From Chitinophagaceae bacterium (GTDB lineage: Bacteria; Bacteroidota; Bacteroidia; Chitinophagales; Chitinophagaceae): a stretch of 64,000 nt of DNA. Made by a program: the position numbers and the translations under genes. Shown here in pieces: positions 27,279 through 38,184 of the stretch (positions are counted from its first letter, which is position 1; each line of letters opens with the position of its first letter). The notes beneath the pieces are model-generated. The model saw only the letters and a list, made by a program, of their open reading frames with translations. It was not told where the DNA came from and searched no databases. The stretch spans positions 47,269-111,268 of the forward strand of contig CANFHA010000019.1 of NCBI GenBank assembly GCA_947446645.1. Reading direction: 5' to 3'.

Positions 27279-28727
27279 ATGAAAAAAAATATTTTCTCTA
27301 TACTTTCGCTTGGCCTGGTTGCAACGCTTTCGATTTTCGCATCGTGCAACAAGCTGAGCAAGCAAACAAATGTCATTAACACAGGCTTTCCGCCGGTAGC
27401 TACTCCTGATTCTGTTGTTTTAAAACCAGGTGTTATTGTTATTGATTCTACCCGTCTCACGCTTGTTTCTTCTTCAGATCAGCTGGCTTCCGGTACCTAC
27501 GTTTATAAGAGCAGCACGGGTTTTCCTTCTTTTATTTCTGAAGACATCATCATTGGTATGACCGGAGAGGGCTACCTCAGAAAAGTAACTTCTGTTGTTA
27601 GCCAGTCGGGCCAGGTAACGCTTACTACTACCCAGGCAAGGCTTGAAGATGTATTTATGCAGGCAAACCTGAACTTCACGACTGATTTATCTAACATGAT
27701 GCGCAAGACTGAAGGCGGCTATCAATATAATCTCAGCAATGTGTCATTATTCTCTGACGGGAACGCTTCTGTAGCGATCACCGGCGGAAGTATTGCTATC
27801 AATCCTAACTGGAATTTCAACCTGCAATTCCTGAATGGTGCTATGACCGGTGCATCTGCTACCTGCAACAATGCTACCATGAATGCCAATGTACAGCTGG
27901 CTGTGACTGCAAATGCGGCAGGCAGCATCTCAGGTTCAAAAACACTTAATTCTGTTTCCGGCCGCAATATCATCTGGATAGGCCAGTTACCAATCGTTGT
28001 TTCTACTTCGCTCTCGTTTGCTGCTAATGTATCGGGTAGCGTATCGGGCAGTGTAAATCATAATCTTGCGTATACAACCAATGATACTTATACACTCGGC
28101 GATACTTATGCCGCGGGATCATGGAACAACCAGTACAGCTATACGCACACTTCTACGCTGATGGACAGTGCTACTGCAGGCTATAATCTGTTATGCAGCA
28201 TTGTTCCGCAAATGGTTGTGAAAATATATGGCATCGTTTGCCCTTCTACCTCTAATGCGCTCAATACCATTGAGTCAGCCTCAGGAAGCGGCTTCACTGC
28301 AGGCTTTACAGAGCAGCAGACTTACAGCATTTCAGGTAGTATCCTTGGTTACAACGTTCCTGATAACAGCTTTACACGCAATACAGACACGATCAGCTAC
28401 CAGGTAATAAACACAACCGGATCAAACTTTATGAAGATATCAGGTGACGGCCAGATCGGCGCTGCTTACCAATACCTCGCATCTCCACTGGTAGTGCAGG
28501 TAGTTGATAACTTTGGCGTTGGGCAGGCAAACGTTACTGTTGATTTCACAGTGACTTCAGGCGGTGGTTTGTTGTCTTACTACTCAGTAACTACTAATAG
28601 CAACGGCTACGCTCAAACAAACTGGCAGATTGGCAATCCCGCAACTTCGTCGCAGATTGTACAGGCCGTAGCGCACACAAGTGGTGGCGTACAGATAGGT
28701 TCCGCCCTTAATTTTATTGCGCTTTAA
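27279..28727 (+). CDS. Lipoprotein with C-terminal Ig-like (invasin/Big_1) domain
   Basis: The 482-residue protein has a lipoprotein signal with lipobox IFASC (Cys23). The middle is rich in Ser, Thr and Asn and predicted to be beta. The last 80 residues (LVVQVVDNFGVGQANVTVDFTV, then GYAQTNWQIG) match a bacterial Ig-like Big_1/invasin domain, where a variable GxGxxxxxxxxTxxxGxA turn is usual. It is likely exposed on the cell surface. It follows the outer membrane protein gene and is closed by a terminator. Confidence 0.8.
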   Translation: MKKNIFSILSLGLVATLSIFASCNKLSKQTNVINTGFPPVATPDSVVLKPGVIVIDSTRLTLVSSSDQLASGTYVYKSSTGFPSFISEDIIIGMTGEGYLRKVTSVVSQSGQVTLTTTQARLEDVFMQANLNFTTDLSNMMRKTEGGYQYNLSNVSLFSDGNASVAITGGSIAINPNWNFNLQFLNGAMTGASATCNNATMNANVQLAVTANAAGSISGSKTLNSVSGRNIIWIGQLPIVVSTSLSFAANVSGSVSGSVNHNLAYTTNDTYTLGDTYAAGSWNNQYSYTHTSTLMDSATAGYNLLCSIVPQMVVKIYGIVCPSTSNALNTIESASGSGFTAGFTEQQTYSISGSILGYNVPDNSFTRNTDTISYQVINTTGSNFMKISGDGQIGAAYQYLASPLVVQVVDNFGVGQANVTVDFTVTSGGGLLSYYSVTTNSNGYAQTNWQIGNPATSSQIVQAVAHTSGGVQIGSALNFIAL

Positions 28728-28754
28728 TATCAGGTATAAATGGTTTTGAAAAAA

Positions 28755-28783
28755 GGTTAGCTGCAAATGCTAACCTTTTTTTA
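28755..28783 (+). terminator. Rho-independent terminator
   Basis: GGTTAGC at 28755-28761 pairs with GCTAACC at 28769-28775 over a 7-base loop and is followed by seven T. The A run before the stem gives a T run on the other strand, so it may also serve ispG, which converges from the right. Confidence 0.85.
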
Positions 28784-28808
28784 TTGGCATCACCGAAACC
28801 GGCGGGTA

Positions 28809-30779
28809 CTATTCAATTTCTATCCAGGCTTCATTCTCTTTCAGCAGGCTGATGAGCTCATCCACGGCTATATCGCTGGGCACATTTCTCTTTACCACCT
28901 CTTTACCCTTGTACAGCGTTATCTTACCCGGGCCGCTGCCTACGTAGCCGAAATCAGCATCGGCCATTTCGCCGGGGCCATTTACTATACAGCCCATAAT
29001 GGCGATCTTTACGCCCTTCAGATGGTTTGTAGCCGCCCTTATTTTTGCTGTGGTCTCCTGCAGATCGAAGAGAGTGCGGCCACAGCTGGGGCAGCTGATG
29101 TACTCAGTTTTACTGATGCGGGTACGGGCAGCCTGTAAAATGGAAAATGCAGTGTTGTTCAGGAACTGTTCGTTACTTTTTACTTCCAGGTAAGTACGCC
29201 CGCTTACCTTGCCATTTTCAAGCCGGGTACTTGCATTTGCAAGCCACAAGCCGTCACCGAATCCATCGAGCAACAGCCCGCCGGTATCAGTTGCAAAATG
29301 AATCAATTGTTCATCGACCGTGTTATCCTTACTTTCTGTTTTTAGTATTACGGGGCATTTTATTCCCTGGGTCATCAGCTGCGAAAGAAAGTTGCGTATA
29401 GATTGCAGCGCGCAAACGCCTGAGCTGCTTGCTACTAAAACAACATTGTCATAGCTCTTAAGCGATTCAAGGAATGCAAGATTGACCACATCAGCATCTA
29501 CACTAATAAACTGAACTGCAGACTGTAAGCCGGAAACGGCTGGCTGTAGCGGATGGTACTTGGTTTTGTCTTCAGCATTCTCCCAGCTTTCGTAGTCGCA
29601 AATAACCTGTAGCGTGCCCGGAAGCGCAAAGTCGAAATGCCTGTTACCTGTATACACATAATCTGCTGCTGCATCGCTGATGCTCCATTTGTCGGAGACT
29701 TCGTTATAGGTATATCCTATCCTTTCGAGGCTTTTAGTGCTCAGAACGGTCTCATGGCTATAGTCTGCCACTACCACCGGCACATGCTGGCCGCCAATAT
29801 TTTGTACTGCAATCGTTTCACGTCTTTTATAGGCAAACGGGTCGTAAGGCAGGCGCGCAGAATCAGCAGGCGGTGCTGTTGTCTGAATGGTCCGTGTGCT
29901 ATAACGTTTCACGATGTCGCGGCATACAGGTATCTCGAATTCGGGGTCTTCAGTAAGCGAGACCCTTATGGTATCACCAATCCCATCTTCCAGCAACGTA
30001 CCTATACCTATGGCGCTCTTTATGCGGCCGTCTTCGCCGTCGCCTGCTTCGGTAACTCCCAGGTGCAGCGGATAGCATTCGCCGAACTCTTCATCCATTT
30101 TCTGCACCAGCAAGCGGTATGCCTGCACCATCACCAGCGGGTTGCTCGATTTCATGCTCAGCACTACCTGGTGATAACTCTCGTACCTGGCTATGCGCAA
30201 AAACTCCATGGCACTCTCTACCATGCCTATAGGCGTATCGCCGTATCGGCTCATAATGCGGTCGCTGAGGGAGCCATGGTTAGTGCCAATGCGCATGGCA
30301 GTTCCATATTCTTTGCATATACGCACCAGCGGTGTGAACCGGTCTTTTATGCGCAATACCTCACTTGCATATTCGTCGTCGGTATAGTCAATAACGTCAA
30401 ACTTCTTTTTATCAATATAGTTGCCGGGGTTTACCCTCACTTTCTCTACTATCCTTGCGGCTATCTCTGCGGCATTCGGGGTAAAATGGATATCTGCAAT
30501 AAGGGGTGTGTCATATCCCTTTGCCCGCAATTCATTTTTTATATTAAGCAGGTTTTCAGCCTCTTTTTTACTGGGTGCGGTTATGCGCACCAGTTCGGCC
30601 CCTGCCTCAATGCAGCGAATGGTCTGCGCCACAGTGGCTGCAGTATCCATGGTATCTGTAGTGGTCATTGTCTGTATACGAATGGGATTGCCATTTCCTA
30701 TAGACAAGCCGCCAATTTTCACCTCGCGGGTGGGCAAGCGCAAATAGCCGGTAAGCGAAGCGCAATATTGCTGCAACAT
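28809..30779 (-). CDS. ispG: 4-hydroxy-3-methylbut-2-en-1-yl diphosphate synthase, long form
   Basis: The 656-residue protein is the long IspG found in Bacteroidota, Chlamydiae and plants, with a central insertion of about 270 residues absent from the E. coli form of about 370. The N-terminal TIM barrel has IRIQTMTTTDTMD and VRVNPGNYID. The C-terminal iron-sulfur domain has ISCPSCGRTLFDL and IMGCIVNGPGEM with the cluster cysteines. It makes HMBPP in the MEP isoprenoid pathway. The frame opens with TTG at 30788; the ATG at 30779 is the more likely start. Confidence 0.97.
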   Translation of the reverse strand: MLQQYCASLTGYLRLPTREVKIGGLSIGNGNPIRIQTMTTTDTMDTAATVAQTIRCIEAGAELVRITAPSKKEAENLLNIKNELRAKGYDTPLIADIHFTPNAAEIAARIVEKVRVNPGNYIDKKKFDVIDYTDDEYASEVLRIKDRFTPLVRICKEYGTAMRIGTNHGSLSDRIMSRYGDTPIGMVESAMEFLRIARYESYHQVVLSMKSSNPLVMVQAYRLLVQKMDEEFGECYPLHLGVTEAGDGEDGRIKSAIGIGTLLEDGIGDTIRVSLTEDPEFEIPVCRDIVKRYSTRTIQTTAPPADSARLPYDPFAYKRRETIAVQNIGGQHVPVVVADYSHETVLSTKSLERIGYTYNEVSDKWSISDAAADYVYTGNRHFDFALPGTLQVICDYESWENAEDKTKYHPLQPAVSGLQSAVQFISVDADVVNLAFLESLKSYDNVVLVASSSGVCALQSIRNFLSQLMTQGIKCPVILKTESKDNTVDEQLIHFATDTGGLLLDGFGDGLWLANASTRLENGKVSGRTYLEVKSNEQFLNNTAFSILQAARTRISKTEYISCPSCGRTLFDLQETTAKIRAATNHLKGVKIAIMGCIVNGPGEMADADFGYVGSGPGKITLYKGKEVVKRNVPSDIAVDELISLLKENEAWIEIE

Positions 30780-30981
30780 AGGATGCAAAGGTAGGGTTTA
30801 CGGAGAAACGGAGGAATTGCGAATTAGTTAAAAGGGGTCTCCATGTATGAGCTTCGTGCACCGCCCAAACCAGGCTTAGATATCCGATTGTCATTTTACA
30901 AAATTCACAACAATTCCGGCATGGCGTGGCATGGATTTGCATATATACCTGAGAGATTGGAACGAAAAAAACGAAACGACT

Positions 30982-31227
30982 ATGGAACATTTACACAACA
31001 GGGATGAACATATACACCATATGGAGCTGCTGGCCCATAAACTTCTATTGATAGGCAGAGTGTTACGACTGGGCAGCGAGAATGCCGTAGATCATTTTTG
31101 CGGAGATGAAGACAGACGCTTCCTGAAAGAGGTGAAAAACCGCGACCCTCACGAAGTAAAAGAAGAACTGTTGCTGGAGATGCAACACAGAATTGACAGG
31201 CATCAATATCCGGCATTTGGTTTTTAG
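30982..31227 (+). CDS. Small histidine-rich protein, hypothetical
   Basis: This frame encodes 81 residues from the ATG at 30982 (98 from an upstream start at 30931). The N-terminus is histidine-rich (MEHLHNRDEHIHHME), the middle is a hydrophobic helix (LLAHKLLLIGRVLRLG) and the rest is charged and helical (EVKEELLLEMQHRID). I do not recognise it. It is divergent from ispG and has ordinary codon use, so it is plausibly real. The His cluster could bind metal, but that is only a guess. Confidence 0.5.
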   Translation: MEHLHNRDEHIHHMELLAHKLLLIGRVLRLGSENAVDHFCGDEDRRFLKEVKNRDPHEVKEELLLEMQHRIDRHQYPAFGF

Positions 31228-33215
<1,988 letters not shown>

Positions 33216-33241
33216 CCTCAGACTCATTTAAAAATAATTGG

Positions 33242-33279
33242 CCACCCGGTTGCATAGCAAAAGCTATGGAGCCGGGTGG
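33242..33279. terminator. Hairpin between pyrG and the rhodanese gene
   Basis: CCACCCGG at 33242-33249 pairs with CCGGGTGG at 33272-33279, and inside it CATAGC pairs with GCTATG around AAAA. It lies between converging genes. Plus-strand T content after it is modest (TTCTGTTTT); on the minus strand it is followed by an ATTATTTTT stretch. It probably terminates both ways. Confidence 0.7.
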
Positions 33280-33300
33280 TTCTGTTTTAAATAGTTGCTG

Positions 33301-33594
33301 TTAATGAGATTGTTTCCAGGCAGTCATTCCTCCTGAAAGATTGAATAAATTATTAAAGCCGAACGTTTCCAGCCGTTGTATAGCTATAACACTGCGTATC
33401 CCTTTTTCGCAGTATAGCACGATGTCTTTGTCTTTTGGCATTTCATCCAGCCTGCTAATAAGTTCGCCCATAGGTATGTGCTCACCGCCTATATGGTAGG
33501 CCTCGCGTTCTATATCCTCACGGATATCGACCAGCAAAAAGTCTTTGCTGACGGCCATCCATTCTTTAAGTTCTGTGGCGGTTACCTGGTTCAT
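33301..33594 (-). CDS. Rhodanese-like domain protein
   Basis: The 97-residue protein is a single rhodanese domain with LLVDIRED near the N-terminus, HIGGEHIPMGEL and the active-site loop YCEKGIRS with Cys62. It ends LSGGMTAWKQSH, as in GlpE and PspE-like proteins. It can carry a persulfide, but the acceptor is unknown. It lies 9 bases downstream of obg and is likely the last gene of an adk-obg-rhodanese operon. Confidence 0.92.
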   Translation of the reverse strand: MNQVTATELKEWMAVSKDFLLVDIREDIEREAYHIGGEHIPMGELISRLDEMPKDKDIVLYCEKGIRSVIAIQRLETFGFNNLFNLSGGMTAWKQSH

Positions 33595-33603
33595 AGAAAA
33601 CGG

Positions 33604-34599
33604 TTACTCCTCGGTAAGCGCTTTCCAGAGCATGTCTTTGAGCTCTACAATTCCCTGGTTAGCGTAAGAGGCAATGAATACATGCGGAATGCCCTCAGGC
33701 AGGGTTTCTGCGATGGCTTGTTTCAGCTCATCATCCAGCATATCGCTTTTGCTTATGGCTATGATTATCTTTTTATGCAGCAGCTCAGGGTTATATTGCT
33801 CCAGCTCATTGAGGAGTATATCAAACTCTTTTGCGTGGTCATCACTGTCTGCCGGTATCATGAACAAAAGCACAGAGTTGCGCTCTATATGGCGCAAAAA
33901 GCGGTGCCCAAGGCCTTTACCTTCCGCAGCACCCTCTATTATTCCCGGCAAGTCGGCCATACAAAACGACTTATTGTCGCGGTAAGAAACGATGCCTAAT
34001 TGCGGAGTAAGAGTGGTGAAGGCGTAGTTAGCTATCTTAGGCTTAGCCGCGCTTACTACAGAGAGAAGGGTAGACTTACCTGCATTAGGAAAGCCCACAA
34101 GGCCCACATCCGCAAGTATTTTCAATTCCAGCACCTTCCAGCCTTCGCTGCCCATTTCACCGGGCTGGGCATAGTCCGGGGCCTGGTTGGTAGGCGTAGC
34201 AAAATTGGCATTACCCAGTCCGCCTCTGCCGCCTTTGATCCATATTACCTGCTGGCCCTCTTCCAGTATTTCTACTTCAGTTTCACCAGTCTCTTCATCG
34301 CGCGCCACAGTACCGAGCGGCACTTCCAGAATTATATCATCACCATCGTGGCCTGAGGAGTTGTTCTTCATTCCGTTCTGGCCATCCTTTGCGTGTACGT
34401 TCTTATAATACCGCATGTGCAGCAACGTCCATAGCTGGCCGTTGCCTCTTAGTATTATATGCCCTCCACGGCCACCATTGCCGCCGTCAGGCCCGGCCAT
34501 TGAATCAAACTTGTTGCGCTCGAAATGTGAGCTGCCTGCCCCGCCTTTTCCGGACCGGCAAAATATACGGATATGATCTACAAAATTTCCTTTCTCCAC
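33604..34599 (-). CDS. obg: GTPase Obg/CgtA
   Basis: The 331-residue protein has the glycine-rich Obg fold (residues 1-158, [13 protein letters not shown]) and then the G domain with G1 GFPNAGKST at 169-177 and G3 DLPG at 216-219. The G4 motif reads SKSD rather than NKxD (283-286), a change also known from other Bacteroidota. There is no long C-terminal extension. It acts in 50S ribosome assembly and stress control. The start codon is GTG at 34597-34599 and shares its first base with the TAG stop of adk, so the two are translationally coupled. Confidence 0.97.
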   Translation of the reverse strand: MEKGNFVDHIRIFCRSGKGGAGSSHFERNKFDSMAGPDGGNGGRGGHIILRGNGQLWTLLHMRYYKNVHAKDGQNGMKNNSSGHDGDDIILEVPLGTVARDEETGETEVEILEEGQQVIWIKGGRGGLGNANFATPTNQAPDYAQPGEMGSEGWKVLELKILADVGLVGFPNAGKSTLLSVVSAAKPKIANYAFTTLTPQLGIVSYRDNKSFCMADLPGIIEGAAEGKGLGHRFLRHIERNSVLLFMIPADSDDHAKEFDILLNELEQYNPELLHKKIIIAISKSDMLDDELKQAIAETLPEGIPHVFIASYANQGIVELKDMLWKALTEE

Positions 34600-35183
34600 T
34601 ATGTTACCGGTAAGAGGTATTTATTTATGTGCTTCGAGAGCGTCTTGAATGTCTCTTCTATGGTATGGTCGCCAATCACATGCTCCAGCTTGCCGTGCTC
34701 ATTATAATAATCAGCAACGGGCTTTGTCTTTGCATGGTACTCTTTGATACGCTTGGTTATCACTTCTTCTGTATCGTCGCTGCGACCTGAAGTAGTGCCA
34801 CGATGCACAAGGCGCTTTATCAATTCATGCTCTGGCACATCAAGTGCCAGCACCAGGTGTATCTTGGTATTCTTAAATTCCAGCAGCTTGTCCAGCGCAT
34901 CAGCTTGCGGGCGTGTGCGTGGAAAGCCGTCAAATATAAAACCGCGTGCATCAGGGGTGTCATCTATCTTGCCGCTGATCATGCCTATCACTACTTCGTC
35001 TGGCACCAGCATTCCCTGGTCCATATACTTCTTAGCCTCTGTACCTAGTGGTGTGTGCCTGCTTACTTCATCGCGCAGCAGGTCGCCTGTAGAAATGTGC
35101 TGAAGATCGTAGGTCGTTAAAATATTTTCCGATTGTGTGCCTTTGCCGCTTCCTGGAGGGCCGAATAACACTAAGTTGAACAT
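34599..35183 (-). CDS. adk: Adenylate kinase
   Basis: The 194-residue enzyme has the P-loop GPPGSGKGT at residues 8-16, the AMP-binding region ([12 protein letters not shown]), [11 protein letters not shown] and the short LID region ([14 protein letters not shown]) without a zinc site. It interconverts ATP + AMP and two ADP. It heads an operon whose next gene, obg, begins within its stop codon. Confidence 0.98.
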   Translation of the reverse strand: MFNLVLFGPPGSGKGTQSENILTTYDLQHISTGDLLRDEVSRHTPLGTEAKKYMDQGMLVPDEVVIGMISGKIDDTPDARGFIFDGFPRTRPQADALDKLLEFKNTKIHLVLALDVPEHELIKRLVHRGTTSGRSDDTEEVITKRIKEYHAKTKPVADYYNEHGKLEHVIGDHTIEETFKTLSKHINKYLLPVT

Positions 35184-35308
35184 GTAATGTAATAATTGAT
35201 CAGCGCAAAAATAACCATCCTTGCGAAATAGTTGGCATTTATTTGGCCCGGTTATGGCTATGTTAATACAAATGCACCCCGTTTCGTGTTAATCTTTTGA
35301 CAACACGG

Positions 35309-35896
35309 CTATTTATTCAACAGCAGATCTTTTATACCATCACCAGCAACTATAAAATTTCCGGGGGTTAAGTCATCGAGTGTAACCTTGCCAATTGAAT
35401 ATCTTATAAGGCGAAGCGTAGGGTAGCCGGTAGCGGCGGTCATCCTGCGTACCTGCCTGTTTTTTCCTTCCGTAAGTGTGAGTGACAACCATGAAGTAGG
35501 TATCTCTTTTCTGAAGCGGATGGGCGGATTGCGATCTGCAACAACAGGTGCAGGTGATAATATTTTTGCGATTGCTTTTTTTGTGTTGTACTTTTTCCCG
35601 TCTATGCTTATCGTTACTCCCTGTTGCAGTTGTTGTATTGCCTCATCAGTTATTGCGCCCTCTACCTGCACCCAGTATGTGCGCGGGTGCGCGAACGAGG
35701 GATCGAGTAACTGATGCGTGAGTGCTTTATCATCGGTGAGCAACAACAATCCTTCACTATCATAATCAAGTCTTCCTACCGGATAAATATTTTTAGAAAT
35801 GCGCGGGAAAAAATAAGCGAGCGTTTTTTTATCACCTTCAGCAGAAAATTGTGAAAGCACATGATAAGGCTTGTTGAAAATAATGTACTGCGACAT
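35309..35896 (-). CDS. rluE: 23S rRNA pseudouridine synthase, RluE-like
   Basis: From the ATG at 35896 the protein has 195 residues, starting MSQYIIFNKPYHVLSQFS. It has the catalytic motif GRLDYDSEGLLLLT with the conserved Asp, and the RluE-type C-terminal NRQVRRMTAATGYPTLRLIR. It probably modifies U2457 (E. coli numbering) of 23S rRNA. The frame is open to 36010, but that extension runs through an intrinsic terminator at 35945-35984, so the shorter start is right. Confidence 0.93.
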   Translation of the reverse strand: MSQYIIFNKPYHVLSQFSAEGDKKTLAYFFPRISKNIYPVGRLDYDSEGLLLLTDDKALTHQLLDPSFAHPRTYWVQVEGAITDEAIQQLQQGVTISIDGKKYNTKKAIAKILSPAPVVADRNPPIRFRKEIPTSWLSLTLTEGKNRQVRRMTAATGYPTLRLIRYSIGKVTLDDLTPGNFIVAGDGIKDLLLNK

Positions 35897-35944
35897 AAAA
35901 AAGTAGTGACGCTTGAAACATGCGCCAGTAAAGGCTTTGAGCAG

Positions 35945-35984
35945 GTATAAAAAAAAGTCCGGCGAGGTTGTGGGCTGCCGGACT
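35945..35984 (-). terminator. Intrinsic terminator or attenuator upstream of rluE
   Basis: Read leftward, AGTCCGGC (35984-35977) pairs with GCCGGACT (35963-35956) over a 13-base loop and is followed by eight T. It lies about 240 bases after the BatB-BatC stop and 50 bases before the rluE ATG. The 328-base gap 35897-36224 holds this hairpin and otherwise AT-rich sequence with no gene that I can see. Confidence 0.75.
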
Positions 35985-36224
35985 CTTATAAAGGATGGGT
36001 TAGTAAGCACAATCCTTACACAATATTAAAAAGAATTTCTGCTACTAAAAAAAATATTTCTAAAAATTTTCAGAATGTTGAAAAGATGTTGACAACTGTT
36101 GCAAAATCAAAAGTAAAAAACCAAAAATAAAAATCGCAATTGATCGAATCAAAGGATGGCATGCAACAATATTAGCGAGGTTGGGATGGTTTAATTTTTA
36201 AGTTTTGCTTTTTTATTTTTTAAG

Positions 36225-38033
36225 CTACCAGTCTTTCTGCATCTTCACGGTGGTGCCTTTTTCTTTCTTCATTTTATCCTGCAGCTTTTTTTCTTCCTGC
36301 TGCAATGCGTCAAGCAGTTGCTCGGCTTGCTGCTGAGAAAGCTTGCTTGGCTGGCTTTGCGGTTGCTTAGCATCCTTTTGCTGATCATTCTTGTTTTCCT
36401 CTTTCTTATCGTCTTTTTTATTCTGGTCGTCTTTCTTATCGTCCTTTTTGTCGTCTTTTTTATCCTTCTGATCTTTCTGGTCCTTTTGTTCTTTCTGATC
36501 TTTCTTTTTGTCTTTGTTTTGCTGTTGTTGTTGCTGCTGCTGTTTCTTCAGCATCTGCTCCGCATAAGACAAATTGTATTTAGCATCTACATCCTGCGGA
36601 TTGTTGCGCAATGTTTGTTTGTATGCATTAACCGCATCTTCCCATTTCTGTTGCGACATGTAGGTGTTGCCAATGTTATAGTTGGCCGCTGCTTTGCCTC
36701 CCTTGTCTTTAGCAAGCTTGGCAGACTCTGTCATCAGTTTTCTTGAGTCGTCAAATTTCTTTTGCTGGTAAAGCGAGTTGCCCAGGTTAAAAAGGCCCGA
36801 TGCATTGTTTGGATCCTTAGCCACTGCTTTGGCATATGCGCGTGCTGCCTCATCATACTTTTGCTGGTCATACAGTGCATTCCCTTGTTTTAGCAGACCA
36901 TTAGTCTGCCCAAAAGCGGTACTTGCGATGCATACTAAGAGCACTGCAGCTGCTGTGTTCGCAGCAACGGTTTTTTTCTCCGTCGTCCTTTCAGATGCTA
37001 ATGGATTAGGCCTATCTGCAAGATGGATCATCACATGTTTTTTAGCTTTTCTTTTTCCGGGCAGCAGCCACTCTATAACGAGCAATATAAAGCCAGCCAA
37101 CAGGAAATACTGGAAGTAGCTGGTGAAGTCTGTATACACAACGGAGCCCAGACTTTTTTGTTCCATGCCTTCCAGCGAGCTAGCCAGCTTATCGGCAACC
37201 TCATCAGAGTTTTGCAGCAGGCTATAGGTGCCATGCCCTGTGTTGGCTATAGTGCGCAGTTCTTCTTCATTCAGCTTACTGATTACCGGGCTGCCATTTT
37301 CGTCCAGCTTCACAGATTTTGTCTCGGGGTCATAAAGGGTTGATCCCTGCGGGGAGCCTATACCTACTGTGTGTACCACTACACCCGCATCAGCGGCTTC
37401 ACGTGTTTTGTCAATAGCTTTATCATCGTGGTCTTCACCATCGGTAATAACTATGAGTGATTTGTATTTCTTTTCATTCTGTGTAAATGTCTGCATGGCC
37501 ATATCTATGGCATCAGCTATTACAGTGCCTTGTGTAGGTACCATCTCAGGTGATACATTGGACAGCAGCATTTTTACAGAAGTATAATCCACTGTAAGCG
37601 GCACCTGCAGGTAACTTTTGCCGGCAAATACAATAAGCGCCACGCGATCGTTATGCAGCTTATCCGTCATGCGCATTATCAGCTGCTTGGCGCGGGTAAG
37701 CCGGTCTGGCTGTATGTCCTTTGCCAGCATGCTCTTGCTCACGTCGAGTGCTATTATCACGTCTACGCCTTTGCGTTCGCTTTTTTCGCTCTTATCTCCG
37801 GCGCGCAGGTTAGCCCAGCCAATAATAATAGCAGACAAGGCGACGGCCGCGAGTATGAAACGCGTTGCATTGCGTCCCGGTATATAGCCCTGCACCTGGC
37901 TCATCACCAGTTTTTCTTCGCCCAGTTTCTTTAATTTCCTTGTTCTCCAGTATATGACACCGATGAACAGTATCACCAGCAGCGGCACAACTGCAAGTGC
38001 GTATAAATAGTTTATATGCTGAAATTGGTACAT
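36225..38033 (-). CDS. BatB-BatC fusion: von Willebrand A domain plus TPR protein
   Basis: From the ATG at 38033 the protein has 602 residues. An N-terminal helix and a second helix (residues 57-75) lead to a vWA domain with MIDAS motif DVSKS at 97-101 and a VITDGEDHDD segment. A membrane helix follows (YFLLAGFILLVIEWLLPG). Then comes what looks like a former signal peptide (AAAVLLVCIASTAFGQ) and a TPR region (NASGLFNLGNSLYQQKKFDD). The tail is a Gln/Lys/Asp low-complexity stretch. Bat proteins of Bacteroidota are linked to aerotolerance and stress. The separate BatA, D and E genes are not in the window. Confidence 0.9.
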   Translation of the reverse strand: MYQFQHINYLYALAVVPLLVILFIGVIYWRTRKLKKLGEEKLVMSQVQGYIPGRNATRFILAAVALSAIIIGWANLRAGDKSEKSERKGVDVIIALDVSKSMLAKDIQPDRLTRAKQLIMRMTDKLHNDRVALIVFAGKSYLQVPLTVDYTSVKMLLSNVSPEMVPTQGTVIADAIDMAMQTFTQNEKKYKSLIVITDGEDHDDKAIDKTREAADAGVVVHTVGIGSPQGSTLYDPETKSVKLDENGSPVISKLNEEELRTIANTGHGTYSLLQNSDEVADKLASSLEGMEQKSLGSVVYTDFTSYFQYFLLAGFILLVIEWLLPGKRKAKKHVMIHLADRPNPLASERTTEKKTVAANTAAAVLLVCIASTAFGQTNGLLKQGNALYDQQKYDEAARAYAKAVAKDPNNASGLFNLGNSLYQQKKFDDSRKLMTESAKLAKDKGGKAAANYNIGNTYMSQQKWEDAVNAYKQTLRNNPQDVDAKYNLSYAEQMLKKQQQQQQQQNKDKKKDQKEQKDQKDQKDKKDDKKDDKKDDQNKKDDKKEENKNDQQKDAKQPQSQPSKLSQQQAEQLLDALQQEEKKLQDKMKKEKGTTVKMQKDW

Positions 38034-38184
38034 AAAGGTAGAAAAACACAAATTTAAACGGATAGCCCGTTACTAGTGCAGCGGAAAGATATGATTTTAA
38101 TTTTCTTTAACATGGATAGCCGGAGGTTTATATGAGTTGTAAACCATTCTTTTGTTTATAGGTGTTGGAGCCAGAAAGGCTAAT

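Noticed and set aside
29637..30794. Open frame of 385 codons on the plus strand
   Set aside because: It lies wholly antisense to ispG, is rich in Cys, His and Tyr and has no family features; it is a shadow frame.
36318..36746. Leu/Phe-rich 142-codon frame looking like a membrane protein
   Set aside because: It is the complement of the Lys/Asp/Gln-rich tail of the BatB-BatC gene, which naturally reads as hydrophobic residues.
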